A model generated the notes under the pieces. The model was not told the origin of the DNA, did not search any database, and saw only the letters and a list, made by a program, of their open reading frames with translations. Source: Methyloversatilis sp. (GTDB lineage Bacteria; Pseudomonadota; Gammaproteobacteria; Burkholderiales; Rhodocyclaceae). Taken from it: 54,468 nucleotides of DNA. The stretch spans positions 1 to 54,468 of the forward strand of contig JAEUNO010000016.1 in assembly GCA_016791045.1 (NCBI GenBank), given 5' to 3'. Position 1 is the first letter of the stretch. Each line of letters opens with the position of its first letter. Shown here piece by piece: positions 28,285 to 37,111 of the stretch. Made by a program: the position numbers and the translations under genes.

Positions 28285-29093
28285 CAGGCGGCCTCCGGAT
28301 CGGACTGCCGGCCCAGATAGGCGGTGATCACGCGCGGATGGCGGCGTACCACGTCGGGTACGTCTTCGGCGATCTTCTCGCCGTAGTCGAGCACGGCCAC
28401 GCGGTCGCACAGGCCCATCACCAGCTTCACGTCGTGCTCGATCAGCAGCACCGTGAGCCCGTCGCCGCGCAGCTTTTCGATCAGTGTGCGCAGACCGGCG
28501 GTTTCGGTGGCATTCATGCCGGCCGCCGGTTCGTCGAGCGCCAGCAGCTTCGGATCGGACGCCAGCGCGCGGGCGATTTCGAGCCGGCGCTGGTCGCCGT
28601 AACTCAGGTGGGTCGCCTGCTGGTTGGCCAGTTGATCGATGCCGACGTAGCGCAACAGTTCATGCGCGCGCGCCTCGGTGGCCGCTTCTTCGACGCGCGC
28701 CGCCGGCGTGCGCAGGATGGCGCCGATGACGCCGGTACGCAGCCGGATGTGCCGGCCGACCATGACATTCTCGAGCGCGCTCATGGCACCGAACAGCCGG
28801 ATGTTCTGGAAGGTGCGCGCAATGCCGGCGCCGGCGATGCGGTGCGGCACGCCTGGCGGCAGGTCGTGCCCGTCGAAGGTGACGCGGCCCTCGTCCGGGC
28901 TGTACAGGCCGGTCAGCACATTGAAGAAGCTGGTCTTGCCAGCGCCATTCGGTCCGATCAGGCCATACACCTCGCCGCGCCGTATCGTCAGCGACACGTC
29001 ACGCAGCGCCTGCACGCCGCCGAAGCGCTTCGACACGCCGCTGGCCGACAGCAGCACGGCGTCCTGCACGATCGTGCCCACCGGGTCGCTCAT
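28284..29093 (-). CDS. livG: Branched-chain amino-acid ABC transporter ATPase LivG
   Basis: LivG (269 residues) is the second ATPase. Walker A is GPNGAGKTS, the signature is LSYGDQRRLEIARAL, Walker B is LLALDEPAAGMN. The insert between Walker A and the signature (ARTFQNIRLFGAMSALENVMVG) is typical of LivG. The start at 29093 overlaps the livM stop (ATGA). The same frame stays open far upstream, through livM in another phase, but that is not coding. Confidence 0.94.
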   Translation of the reverse strand: MSDPVGTIVQDAVLLSASGVSKRFGGVQALRDVSLTIRRGEVYGLIGPNGAGKTSFFNVLTGLYSPDEGRVTFDGHDLPPGVPHRIAGAGIARTFQNIRLFGAMSALENVMVGRHIRLRTGVIGAILRTPAARVEEAATEARAHELLRYVGIDQLANQQATHLSYGDQRRLEIARALASDPKLLALDEPAAGMNATETAGLRTLIEKLRGDGLTVLLIEHDVKLVMGLCDRVAVLDYGEKIAEDVPDVVRRHPRVITAYLGRQSDPEAA

Positions 29094-30196
29094 GTCGCCT
29101 CCGCGTGCGCGGCCAGTTCGCGCTTGCGCAGCGCCGACGGCCACAGGCCGGCCGGTCGCCATCGCATCACGAGCACCAGCGCCACGCCGAACAGCAGCAG
29201 GCGCAGCGATTCCGGATCGACCAGCACCTTGCCGAACAGCCACTGCTGAACCGGTGCGGCGCCCCAGCGCAGCACTTCGGGCAGCAGCGCCAGCAGCAGC
29301 GCGCCGAGGATGACGCCGGCGATGTTGCCCATGCCGCCCAGCACCACCATGCACAGCACCATGATGGATTCGAGCAGGCCGAACGACTCCGGACTGACGA
29401 AGCCCTGGAAGCCGGCGAACAGGCCGCCGGCCACGCCGCCGAACGTCGCGCCCAGCCCGAACGCCAGCAGCTTCACGTTGCGCGTATTGATGCCGCACGC
29501 ACGCGCCGCCAGTTCGTCTTCGCGGATGGCGACCCAGGCGCGGCCGAGCCGCGAATCCTGCAGGCGCACGCAGATGAAGATGACCGCCAGCGTCAGCGCC
29601 AGGAAGAAGTAGTAGTGCGCGGTGACTGACGGGATCTGCAGACCGAACAGTTCGAAGCTGCGGCCGAGCGACTGGCCGGCGATCTGCGCCGACTGGATGT
29701 TGTTGATGCCCTGCGGTCCGTTGGTCAGGTTCAGCGGTGCATTCAGGTTGTTCAGGAAGATGCGGATGATTTCGCCGAAGCCGAGCGTGACGATGGCGAG
29801 GTAATCGCCGCGCAGCTTCAGCGTCGGCGTGCCCAGCAGCACGCCGAACAGGCCGGCGACCAGCGCACCCAGCGGCAGCACCAGCCACACCGACCAGGCC
29901 GGCGCGCTGGCGAACACGGCAGGAAACGCGATGGCGAGATGCGGACTGGACAGCAGCGCATACAGATAGGCACCGACCGCGTAGAAGGCGATGTAGCCCA
30001 GGTCGAGCAGGCCGGCGAAGCCGACCACGATGTTCAGGCCGAGCGCCAGCATGATGTAGAGCAGCGCAAAGTCGATGATGCGCACCCACGAGTTGCCGAA
30101 GTTCGCGCCGACGACGAAGGGCAGCACCGCCAGCGCGATGCCGATCAGCACGATGCCCAGCCGGGCGCGCAGCTTCGGGTCGCCGGGCAGGGTCAT
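29090..30196 (-). CDS. livM: Branched-chain amino-acid ABC permease LivM
   Basis: LivM (368 residues) is one of two inner-membrane permeases. About nine membrane segments are visible. The EAA-like loop contains DSRLGRAWVAIREDELAARACGIN, which contacts the ATPase. The start ATG overlaps the stop of the upstream toxin gene by four bases, so in this genome livM is coupled to the toxin gene rather than directly to livH. Confidence 0.93.
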   Translation of the reverse strand: MTLPGDPKLRARLGIVLIGIALAVLPFVVGANFGNSWVRIIDFALLYIMLALGLNIVVGFAGLLDLGYIAFYAVGAYLYALLSSPHLAIAFPAVFASAPAWSVWLVLPLGALVAGLFGVLLGTPTLKLRGDYLAIVTLGFGEIIRIFLNNLNAPLNLTNGPQGINNIQSAQIAGQSLGRSFELFGLQIPSVTAHYYFFLALTLAVIFICVRLQDSRLGRAWVAIREDELAARACGINTRNVKLLAFGLGATFGGVAGGLFAGFQGFVSPESFGLLESIMVLCMVVLGGMGNIAGVILGALLLALLPEVLRWGAAPVQQWLFGKVLVDPESLRLLLFGVALVLVMRWRPAGLWPSALRKRELAAHAEAT

Positions 30197-30618
30197 GCGG
30201 CGTTACCGAGAAACGGGTTCTCGACGCGCACGCCGTCTATCACCTGGCCGTGGTTGAGGTCTTCGGTGATCAACGTGCCGCATCCGGCATGGGCGGCCGC
30301 CGAAACGATGAGCGCGTCCCAGAACGACAGCCGATGATGCTCACTGCGCCGCGCCGCGATCAGTACCAGTTGCGGCGTGACCTGCACGACGTCCAGCATG
30401 GTCAGCGCCTCGGTCATGCGGAATGCGTCCTCCGCCGGAACGGTGGACGCGAATCGTGCCCGAAGCACGTAATGGAATTCCTGCATGACCTGCGTGCTGA
30501 TGACCGCGTTGCCGGCTTCGGCGTGGTGGTTGAAGCACGCGCGCGCAGACCGTTGCTTGATCGAGTCAGCCGTGTCTATCCGGTACAGCAGCACATTCGT
30601 GTCGAAGAAGCACTTCAC
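30193..30618 (-). CDS. vapC: PIN-domain toxin, VapC-like
   Basis: The 141-residue protein is a PIN-fold RNase. The acidic active-site residues are visible: D6 in FFDTNVLLY, E in VMQEFHY, D in SFWDALIVSAA and the ED pair in LITEDLNHG. VapC toxins cut tRNA or rRNA when the antitoxin is lost. It overlaps the antitoxin gene upstream by four bases and livM downstream by four bases, so the pair is embedded in the liv operon. Confidence 0.88.
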   Translation of the reverse strand: MKCFFDTNVLLYRIDTADSIKQRSARACFNHHAEAGNAVISTQVMQEFHYVLRARFASTVPAEDAFRMTEALTMLDVVQVTPQLVLIAARRSEHHRLSFWDALIVSAAAHAGCGTLITEDLNHGQVIDGVRVENPFLGNAA

Positions 30619-30881
30619 TGCTCGCGCACCGGGCCATGACGGGACATCCGCTCTTCGTAGAGGTCATTGCGGTCGAAGGTCCAGCCGCCACCGCTGGAGG
30701 GCTGGAGCCGGTCGACCAGTGCGTCGAGTTCCGCCAGCGCGCGCAGGCGCGCCTCGCGGCCGCTGGCGTAGCGGGCAATCTGCTCGCGCACGACCGCATT
30801 GACCGAAGTCCCTTCGCTCGCTGCGCGGATGCGCGCCTTCTGCAGCACCTCGTCGTCAATCACCAACGTCAGATTGGCCAT
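30615..30881 (-). CDS. vapB: Ribbon-helix-helix-type antitoxin, VapB-like
   Basis: The 88-residue protein begins MANLTLVIDDEVLQKARIRAASEGTSVNAVVREQIARYA, a ribbon-helix-helix DNA-binding pattern with the strand LTLVID. The C-terminal half (WTFDRNDLYEERM) would bind and block the toxin. It probably represses its own promoter. The 68-bp gap to livH upstream may hold that promoter, but I see no clear consensus. Confidence 0.82.
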   Translation of the reverse strand: MANLTLVIDDEVLQKARIRAASEGTSVNAVVREQIARYASGREARLRALAELDALVDRLQPSSGGGWTFDRNDLYEERMSRHGPVREQ

Positions 30882-30949
30882 GGCACCCTCGACACCGAAG
30901 AATCACACAGGATCAGCGTAACACAGGTTATGTGCTCAAGAGCCTGCGC

Positions 30950-31873
30950 TCATGCCCGCTCCGCCACCTTCTCGCCCATCAGGCCGGACGGGCGGAACAC
31001 CAGCACCAGGATGAGCACGAAAAAGGCGAACACGTCCTGATAGTGGCTGCCGAGGAAACCGCCGGTCAGGTCGCCGATGTAGCCGGCGCCCAGACTTTCG
31101 ATGACGCCCAGCAGCAGACCGCCCAGCATCGCACCGCCGACATTGCCGATGCCGCCCAGCACGGCGGCGGTGAACGCCTTCAGGCCGAGCATGAAGCCCA
31201 TGGCGTAGTGCGCGATCGAATAGTTGGCCGCGACCATGACGCCGGCCACTGCCGCAAGCGCCGAGCCGAGCACGAAGGTGTAGGCGATGACGCGGTCGAC
31301 GTCGACCCCCATCAGCCGCGCCACCGCCGGGTTCTCGGACGTCGCGCGCATCGCGCGGCCAAGCCGGGTGCGCGTGATCAGCCACAGCAGCGCGGCCATC
31401 AGCACGGCGGCGGTGACGACGATCAGGATCTGCAGGTCGGTGATCGCGGCGCCGAACACCTGATGCGGCGTGCTCGGCAGGATGGCCGGGAAGGTGTGAT
31501 AGTTGCGGCCCCAGCCCATCATGGCCAGTTGCTGCAGCACGATGGACACGCCGATGGCGGTGATCAGCGGCGCCAGCCGGGGCGCGTTGCGCAGCGGCCG
31601 GTAGGCGATGCGCTCGATCGAAAAGCCGACCGCCATGCAGACCGGAATCGCGATCAGCAGGCCGCCGAGCACCACCACCGGGCCGGGCAGCCCCGACGGC
31701 ACGAGCAGGCCGATGGCGGTCAGCGCGGTCAGCGCGCCGATCATCACCACCTCGCCGTGCGCGAAATTGATCAGTCCGAGGATGCCGTAGACCATCGTGT
31801 AGCCCAGTGCCACCAGCGCGTAGATGCTGCCGAGCACCAGACCATTGATGATCTGCTGGATGAAAATGTCCAC
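30950..31873 (-). CDS. livH: Branched-chain amino-acid ABC permease LivH
   Basis: LivH (307 residues) is the partner permease of LivM. It starts with GTG at 31873, MDIFIQQIINGLVLGSIYALVALGYTMVYGILGLINFAHGE, the classical LivH N-terminus. A longer frame upstream would overlap livK. The loop TRTRLGRAMRATSENPAVARLMGV is the ATPase contact. It begins eight bases after the livK stop. Confidence 0.95.
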   Translation of the reverse strand: MDIFIQQIINGLVLGSIYALVALGYTMVYGILGLINFAHGEVVMIGALTALTAIGLLVPSGLPGPVVVLGGLLIAIPVCMAVGFSIERIAYRPLRNAPRLAPLITAIGVSIVLQQLAMMGWGRNYHTFPAILPSTPHQVFGAAITDLQILIVVTAAVLMAALLWLITRTRLGRAMRATSENPAVARLMGVDVDRVIAYTFVLGSALAAVAGVMVAANYSIAHYAMGFMLGLKAFTAAVLGGIGNVGGAMLGGLLLGVIESLGAGYIGDLTGGFLGSHYQDVFAFFVLILVLVFRPSGLMGEKVAERA

Positions 31874-31880
31874 GCGGCGC

Positions 31881-33092
31881 TTACGGCGTCGCGTCGCCGC
31901 CCATCGTCTCCAGCGGAGACCAGGCACCGGCCTTCGCCTGGTACAGCGTCACCGCACCGTTCTTGATGTCACCCTTTTCGTCGAAGGTGATCTGCGCGGT
32001 CAGGCCCGGGTAGTTGATCTGTTCGAGCTCGGGCAGGAATTTCATGCGGTCGGTCGAGCCGGCCTTCCTCATCGCCTCGGCCACTACGCGCACCGCGTCG
32101 TAGGCATACGGCGCATAGAGCTGGATATCGGTGTTGAACTTCGCCTTGTAGCGGTCGCGGAAGGCAGTGCCACCCGCCATCTTTTCCAGCGGCACGCCGG
32201 GCAGCGAGCAGTAATGACCTTCCGCCCCCTCGCCGGCCAGCTTGTGGAACTCGACCGTGCAGCCGCCGTCGCCGAACAGCATGGGAATGCCCAGGTTGAG
32301 CGTCTTCAGCTGGCGCGCCATCGGGCCGGCCTGGGTGTCCATGCCGCCGTAGAACAGCAGGTCGGCCGAGGTCGATTTCACCTTGGTCAGGATGGCGGCG
32401 AAATCGGTCGCCTTGTCGGTCGTGTATTCGCGGGTGACGATTTCAGCGCCGGCCGCCTTGGCGGCCTTCTCGAATTCGTCGGCCAGACCCTGGCCGTAGG
32501 CGGTGCGATCATCGATGATGGCGATGCGCCGCGCGTTCAGGTTCTTCATCGCGAACGCGCCGAGTGCGCCACCCTGCTGCACGTCGTCGGCGAACACGCG
32601 GAAGGCGCCGGCATAGCCCTGGCGGGTGTACTGCGGATTGGTCGCCGACGGTGACACCTGGACGATGCCCGCGTCGTGATAGATGCGCGACGCCGGAATG
32701 GTGGTGCCGCTGTTCAGGTGACCGATGACCGCGTTGACGCGCGAATCGGCGAGCTTCTGCGCCACGGTCGTGCCCTGGCGCGGGTCGGCCTGGTCGTCCT
32801 CTCCGAGCAGTTCGAAACGCGCCGGCTTGTCGCCGATCTGGAAGCCTTCGGCATTCAGGTCATCGATGGCCAGCCGGGCGCCATTCTCGTTGTCCTTGCC
32901 CAGATGCGCCTGCGGCCCGGTCAGCGGGGCCACATGACCCAGCCGCACGATCAGCGGCGCGTCCATCGCCGGTACGCCGCCCGCAGATGCCGCCGACGGC
33001 GCGGTATCGGTCTGTTCGCCGCAGGCCGCGAGCAGGCAGGCCGACAGAACGAGGAGCGCAGGCAGGGGACGCGACGGGAAAGGCTGGGTCAT
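31881..33092 (-). CDS. livK: Branched-chain amino-acid ABC substrate-binding protein
   Basis: The 403-residue binding protein has a lipoprotein signal (LPALLVLSACLLAACGEQT, lipobox L-A-A-C) and the periplasmic type I binding fold: VRLGHVAPLTGPQAHLGKDNENGARLAID, then GHLNSGTTIPASRIYHDAGI. It captures the substrate in the periplasm and delivers it to LivHM. It is the first gene of the operon. The substrate is inferred from the family only. The start at 33092 is chosen to give a proper signal peptide. Confidence 0.93.
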   Translation of the reverse strand: MTQPFPSRPLPALLVLSACLLAACGEQTDTAPSAASAGGVPAMDAPLIVRLGHVAPLTGPQAHLGKDNENGARLAIDDLNAEGFQIGDKPARFELLGEDDQADPRQGTTVAQKLADSRVNAVIGHLNSGTTIPASRIYHDAGIVQVSPSATNPQYTRQGYAGAFRVFADDVQQGGALGAFAMKNLNARRIAIIDDRTAYGQGLADEFEKAAKAAGAEIVTREYTTDKATDFAAILTKVKSTSADLLFYGGMDTQAGPMARQLKTLNLGIPMLFGDGGCTVEFHKLAGEGAEGHYCSLPGVPLEKMAGGTAFRDRYKAKFNTDIQLYAPYAYDAVRVVAEAMRKAGSTDRMKFLPELEQINYPGLTAQITFDEKGDIKNGAVTLYQAKAGAWSPLETMGGDATP

Positions 33093-33198
33093 GGAAAGTC
33101 TCCGCAATGCTGGAAAGTAGGTCAGCGCCGGATTTTGCGGGCGGCTGCGGGCAGCGTCAATTTTGTTTGTGCGCTGCGGCGCCGGATGGACAGTCGAC

Positions 33199-33242
33199 AA
33201 AAAAGCCGGCATGCGGTTGCGTCAGCTCGCACGCCGGCTTTT
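33199..33242 (-). terminator. Intrinsic terminator after the NIDO-like PEP-CTERM gene
   Basis: On - the stem AAAAGCCGGC pairs with GCCGGCTTTT across about 24 nt, with further GTGCG/CGCAT-type pairs inside, and is followed by TTTTTT. It lies just after the stop of the PEP-CTERM gene, 25 bp on. The symmetry would also let it act on +. Confidence 0.75.
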
Positions 33243-33266
33243 CAGCACGCCTGAGGCGCACCTGCG

Positions 33267-34457
33267 TCAGCTGCGCACGCGGCGGCGTGCCGCCACGATC
33301 AGGCCCAGACCGGCGAGGAACATCGCATACGTTTCCGGCTCGGGCACCGGCAGCGACAGCACGATGGGGTTCTGCGACACCTGGACCGCACCGCTACCAT
33401 CGAAGGTCAGACCGGTGACGAAGGCGGTCGGGTTCAGCGGATCCAGCGCCACGCTCTCTTCGATGCCGAGCACGCGGAAGCGGTCGACACCTTCGCTCAG
33501 CGTGTATTCCTCGCCGGCCAGCACATCGTCGGCGAACACCCATTCGGTACCGTTCCACAGCCAGACTTCGTAGGCGTTGTCGCCCAGTTCCGGCAGCAGC
33601 ACGCTGGCGAACAGCGGACCGCTTTCGAGGAAGTAGTCATAGCCGATGGCGATGTCGGGATCGATGAAGTACATCTGACCGAGCGAAACGTTGAAGTCGA
33701 ACTGCCAGCCACTGTCGGTCGCGATCGGCAGCAGCGGATTCGAGGGCGATGAGCCGGGCAGCACACCATCACGGATCGCGAAGGTCCACAAACCCGGGGT
33801 CGAGGGCGACACATTGCTCTGGTTCTGCAGGTCGAGCACGGCTGCGGTGCGGGAGCCGGGCAGCACGAGGAAATTCGTGCCGTCGCCCGCATCGTAGCCG
33901 GCTTGCGCCGGTGTACCGCCAAGCCCGGACGTACCGTCACTGGCGTCACCCGTCGTCCATTCGAGGCGTTCGTAGCGGAAATCGACGTCGAAGTTGCCGG
34001 CGCCGGTATCGGCGCGGTTGCGCAGGATGAGCTGGAAGCTGTTCGTCTTGTCCGTCGCCTGGGAGTAATAGCCGACGGACGCCCAGGTGATGGCGAGCGT
34101 GTCGTCATTGGGCGACAAGATCCACACGTCGCCCGTACCCCGGGTATCCACGTCGGCCCAGAACGGCGCAATCATCGGCTGCGCCGACACCGGAAACTTC
34201 TCCGGCGTGAAGTCGCCGAGCGCCGAGGTGAACGTGATGTTGCCGTTGTTGTTGACGAAGAAGTTGTTGAAGGTCTGGCCGAAGAAGTTGATCTCGAACG
34301 GCAGCGACAGCCTGCCGGTCGATTGATCGTCATTGTCCGGCAGGAATGCGGTACCGAAGCCGGACGGACCGACGCCGAAATCGAGCAGCGGAATGGCCTG
34401 CGCAGAACCCGCGAGCGAGGCGAGCAGCAAAGGCAGGGCAAGACGACGACAAACCAT
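33267..34457 (-). CDS. Nidogen-like-domain PEP-CTERM protein
   Basis: The 396-residue protein has a signal peptide (ALPLLLASLAGSAQA) and a nidogen-like beta domain (about residues 30-230, with LPFEINFFGQTFNNFFVNNNGNI, APFWADVDTR and SFQLILRNR). The end, PVPEPETYAMFLAGLGLIVAARRRVRS, is a PEP-CTERM exosortase signal. It is likely a surface or matrix protein. The ATG at 34457 has GGAGCTCC-type sequence upstream on -. The gene is flanked by its own terminator. No exosortase gene is in the window. Confidence 0.9.
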   Translation of the reverse strand: MVCRRLALPLLLASLAGSAQAIPLLDFGVGPSGFGTAFLPDNDDQSTGRLSLPFEINFFGQTFNNFFVNNNGNITFTSALGDFTPEKFPVSAQPMIAPFWADVDTRGTGDVWILSPNDDTLAITWASVGYYSQATDKTNSFQLILRNRADTGAGNFDVDFRYERLEWTTGDASDGTSGLGGTPAQAGYDAGDGTNFLVLPGSRTAAVLDLQNQSNVSPSTPGLWTFAIRDGVLPGSSPSNPLLPIATDSGWQFDFNVSLGQMYFIDPDIAIGYDYFLESGPLFASVLLPELGDNAYEVWLWNGTEWVFADDVLAGEEYTLSEGVDRFRVLGIEESVALDPLNPTAFVTGLTFDGSGAVQVSQNPIVLSLPVPEPETYAMFLAGLGLIVAARRRVRS

Positions 34458-34601
34458 GGCGGAGCTCCTTGGACACGATGCAGGAGCTCAGCAACTATCG
34501 TTCCATCACAGTGCTGTCATAAAAATGCGTTACCGGAACAAGGCACTCGGGTGATGCATCGCAGCACTGCCATCCACTCTGTAAAAAAGTGCGACATGCC
34601 G

Positions 34602-35534
34602 TCAGCGCAGGTCACCGACCTTTGCGGCGGCCGGCGCCAGCCCGCCTTCTTCCCGCACATCATCCGGAAGCTGGTCGCGCAGATCGCGGATGATGCCCAG
34701 CGCGGCCAGCAGCTTGAGGATGTAGTAGGTCAGGTCGATTTCGTACCAGGCGAAGCCGGCGCGTGCGCTGGCGCCGTAGCGGTGGTGATTGTTGTGCCAG
34801 CCGCCACCCATCGTCAGCAGCGCCAGCAGCGGGCGGTTGACCGAATCGTCATCGGTTTCGAAGCGACGATAGCCACCGGGGAGATGGCCGAAATGACCGA
34901 TCGAATTGACCAGCGACACCGTCTGCACGCCCAGCGCGGTCGGCAGGAAGAAGCCCCACATCAGCGCTGCACCGCCGGTCACGGTCGGACCGAAGGCACC
35001 CGCCGTCGCCAACAGCCAGATGAAGAACGCGCCGGACAGCATGAGCAGCGTGTAGTGCTTGTTCACCCACAGGATTTCCGGAAAGCGGGCGAAGTCGGGC
35101 ACCACGTCGAGATCGGTGTCCTTGTAGCGCTCGCACCAGACCCAGCCGACGTGCGACTGCATCAGCCCGTGCTGGCGGGGCGAGATCGGATCGTCCGGCT
35201 GCTCGACGTTCTGGTGATGGACGCGGTGCACCGATGCCCACCACAGCGGCCCGTGTTGGCCGCACTGCGAAGCGATCACCGCTAGCACGAACTGCACCGG
35301 GCGCGAGCACTTGAAGGCGCGGTGCGAAAAGTAGCGGTGGTAGATGGCTTCGACGCCGAACATGCGCAGCGCGTAGCTGGCGACGGCGAGCAGCACGAGC
35401 GGCCAGGTCGGCGGAAAGAGGAAGGGCGTGGCGATCGCGCAACCGAACAGGATGACGTAGCGCACCCGGGTCTGATTGATCGATTCGGTGACCTGCTTGC
35501 CGTAACGGACGCGCGGCGGGGCCGTTGCACTCAT
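34602..35534 (-). CDS. Delta-9-type fatty acid (acyl-CoA/acyl-lipid) desaturase
   Basis: The 310-residue integral-membrane di-iron enzyme introduces a double bond into acyl chains. The three His boxes are HRYFSH (residues 66-71), HRVHH (103-107) and the late WHNNHHRYG. Hydrophobic pairs flank them. The length is typical for the acyl-CoA desaturase-like family. The ATG at 35534 has AGGAGA a few bases upstream on -. It stands alone, with no redox partner nearby. Confidence 0.92.
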   Translation of the reverse strand: MSATAPPRVRYGKQVTESINQTRVRYVILFGCAIATPFLFPPTWPLVLLAVASYALRMFGVEAIYHRYFSHRAFKCSRPVQFVLAVIASQCGQHGPLWWASVHRVHHQNVEQPDDPISPRQHGLMQSHVGWVWCERYKDTDLDVVPDFARFPEILWVNKHYTLLMLSGAFFIWLLATAGAFGPTVTGGAALMWGFFLPTALGVQTVSLVNSIGHFGHLPGGYRRFETDDDSVNRPLLALLTMGGGWHNNHHRYGASARAGFAWYEIDLTYYILKLLAALGIIRDLRDQLPDDVREEGGLAPAAAKVGDLR

Positions 35535-35639
35535 GCTCGACTTCTCCTGACAGACACATGTCGGTCGCGAGCGTAGCAAGGTCGATGTCGCCCGTTGGCC
35601 CGATAAAGCGGGGTGTAAGGGCCGCTATTCCGGTGCGAC

Positions 35640-35672
35640 AAAAGAAAAGGCCGGCTGTTGTCAGCCGGCCTT
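35640..35672 (-). terminator. Intrinsic terminator after the cytochrome c gene
   Basis: On - the hairpin GGCCGGCTG-acaa-CAGCCGGCC is followed by TTTTCTTTT. The nine-pair GC-rich stem, short loop and T-rich tail are a standard intrinsic terminator, placed 25 bp after the stop of the cytochrome gene. Confidence 0.88.
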
Positions 35673-35697
35673 CTGCTGCTAAACCTGCGCTGCAGCC

Positions 35698-36027
35698 TTA
35701 TTTGGCGCCTGCGAGGATCCAGGCCGCCAGCTTCTTGGCGTCGGCTTCGCTGACACCCGGATTGGCCGGCATCGGCACCGCACCGCCCCACATCAGCTTG
35801 GAGCCAGCCGGCGTGCCGGCACGGATGAAGGCCGCCAGCTTGCCTTCCATGTCCTTCTGGCCTTCGTACTTCTTCGCCACAGCCTGATAGCCCGGGCCGA
35901 GGACGCCCGCTTTTTCAATGGCGTGACAGCCCAGACAGCCCTTGGCAGTCGCCAGCTCCTTGCTGGCGAAAGCCGGTGCGCTCACGAGCGCGATGGCACA
36001 GACGGCGGCAGAAATGATCGTTCTCAT
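35698..36027 (-). CDS. Small periplasmic c-type cytochrome
   Basis: The 109-residue protein has a signal peptide (MRTIISAAVCAIALVSAPAFA) and one haem site, CLGCH. The Met ligand is probably in VPMPANPGVSEADAKKLAAWI, so it is a class I cytochrome of the c5/c551 type. It would carry electrons in the periplasm. The partner is unknown. The start at 36027 gives a proper signal; an earlier start nine codons upstream is less likely. Confidence 0.92.
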   Translation of the reverse strand: MRTIISAAVCAIALVSAPAFASKELATAKGCLGCHAIEKAGVLGPGYQAVAKKYEGQKDMEGKLAAFIRAGTPAGSKLMWGGAVPMPANPGVSEADAKKLAAWILAGAK

Positions 36028-36200
36028 GACGTTCCTCGACAGTTGTTTAACCAATGATTATCGCGGGGCCGGGCTCTCCGGCATCAACTCGGCGGCGCGG
36101 GTCGCAAGTCTAGTCCAGCCGCAGACGGTGAACAAGCCATGCAAAACGTGCCGACCCGAGCGGATAACGGCGGTCCGGTGCAGTCCGTTGACCGGGAATA

Positions 36201-37073
36201 TCACCCGGGCGTTCGCCGCCAGCCGAGCGTCAACGCGGTACCGACCAGAATGACGGCCGTGCTGGCCAGCATCGCGGGTGTCGGCACCTCTTCGAACAGC
36301 AGGTGGCCCCACAGCATGGCGAACGGCGGAATCACGAACGTGACGCTCAGCGCCGGTGTCGCGCCGATGCGGCCAAGCAGCCGGAAATACATGAAGTTGC
36401 CAAGCGCGGTCGACACCAGGCCGAGTACCAGCACCGCCGAGATCGCCGGCCAGGACGGCAGCGCGCCTGGCAGCGACGCCAGCGCCCAGGGCAGCAGCAG
36501 CAACGCGCCGGTGACCGCAAAGCCGGTGGCCACCGCCGATGCATCCAGATCGCCGAGCCTGCGCCGAGCCAGCTGCACGCCCAGCCCGTAGCAGGCGGCA
36601 CCCGCGAGGCCGAGCAGCACGGCGTCGATGCCGATGCGCAGCGGACCGAGCTCGCGCAGGCTGGCCAGCAATGCGACGCCGGCAAAACCCAGCAGCAGGC
36701 CCACCGCCTTGCTGCGGGACAGCGCCTCGTGCCACACGCAGACCGCGAGCAGGGCGGAGAAGAGGGGGGAACTGGCATTGAGCACCGCTGCAAATCCGGC
36801 GCTGGAGCGCATGACGGTTTCGGCGAACAGCGTGAAGGGCAGCGCCGTGGTACCGGCGCCGATCAGCACGAGCCAGACGAGCGTGCGCCGCCGGTCGCTG
36901 GCCGCAACGCCGCGCAACGGCGACCCGAACACGAGGCACAGTGCGGTCGCGGCCAGCAGCAGGCGCAGGCTGACGGTCGCGGCAAGGCCGAATTCCGGAA
37001 TCGCCACGCGATACAACGCGAACGACGCCCCCCAGACCAGACCCAGCAGCAGGAATTCGATGGCTGAACGCAT
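36201..37073 (-). CDS. DMT-family exporter (EamA/RhaT type)
   Basis: The 290-residue inner-membrane protein has ten hydrophobic segments in two EamA repeats (first about residues 5-135, second about 150-280). It begins AIEFLLLGLVWGASFALYRVAIPEFGL, typical of drug/metabolite transporters. The substrate cannot be told from sequence. It is next to parB on the same strand, 38 bp away, but probably not functionally linked. Confidence 0.88.
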   Translation of the reverse strand: MRSAIEFLLLGLVWGASFALYRVAIPEFGLAATVSLRLLLAATALCLVFGSPLRGVAASDRRRTLVWLVLIGAGTTALPFTLFAETVMRSSAGFAAVLNASSPLFSALLAVCVWHEALSRSKAVGLLLGFAGVALLASLRELGPLRIGIDAVLLGLAGAACYGLGVQLARRRLGDLDASAVATGFAVTGALLLLPWALASLPGALPSWPAISAVLVLGLVSTALGNFMYFRLLGRIGATPALSVTFVIPPFAMLWGHLLFEEVPTPAMLASTAVILVGTALTLGWRRTPG

Positions 37074-37111
37074 GCGGCGTCGGGACGACGGCAGAACGCC
37101 GGGCTGGGCGA

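Noticed and set aside
28284-30089. A single 601-residue protein fusing a low-complexity region with LivG
   Set aside because: The first half reads livM in the wrong frame. LivG has a normal start at 29093 overlapping the livM stop.
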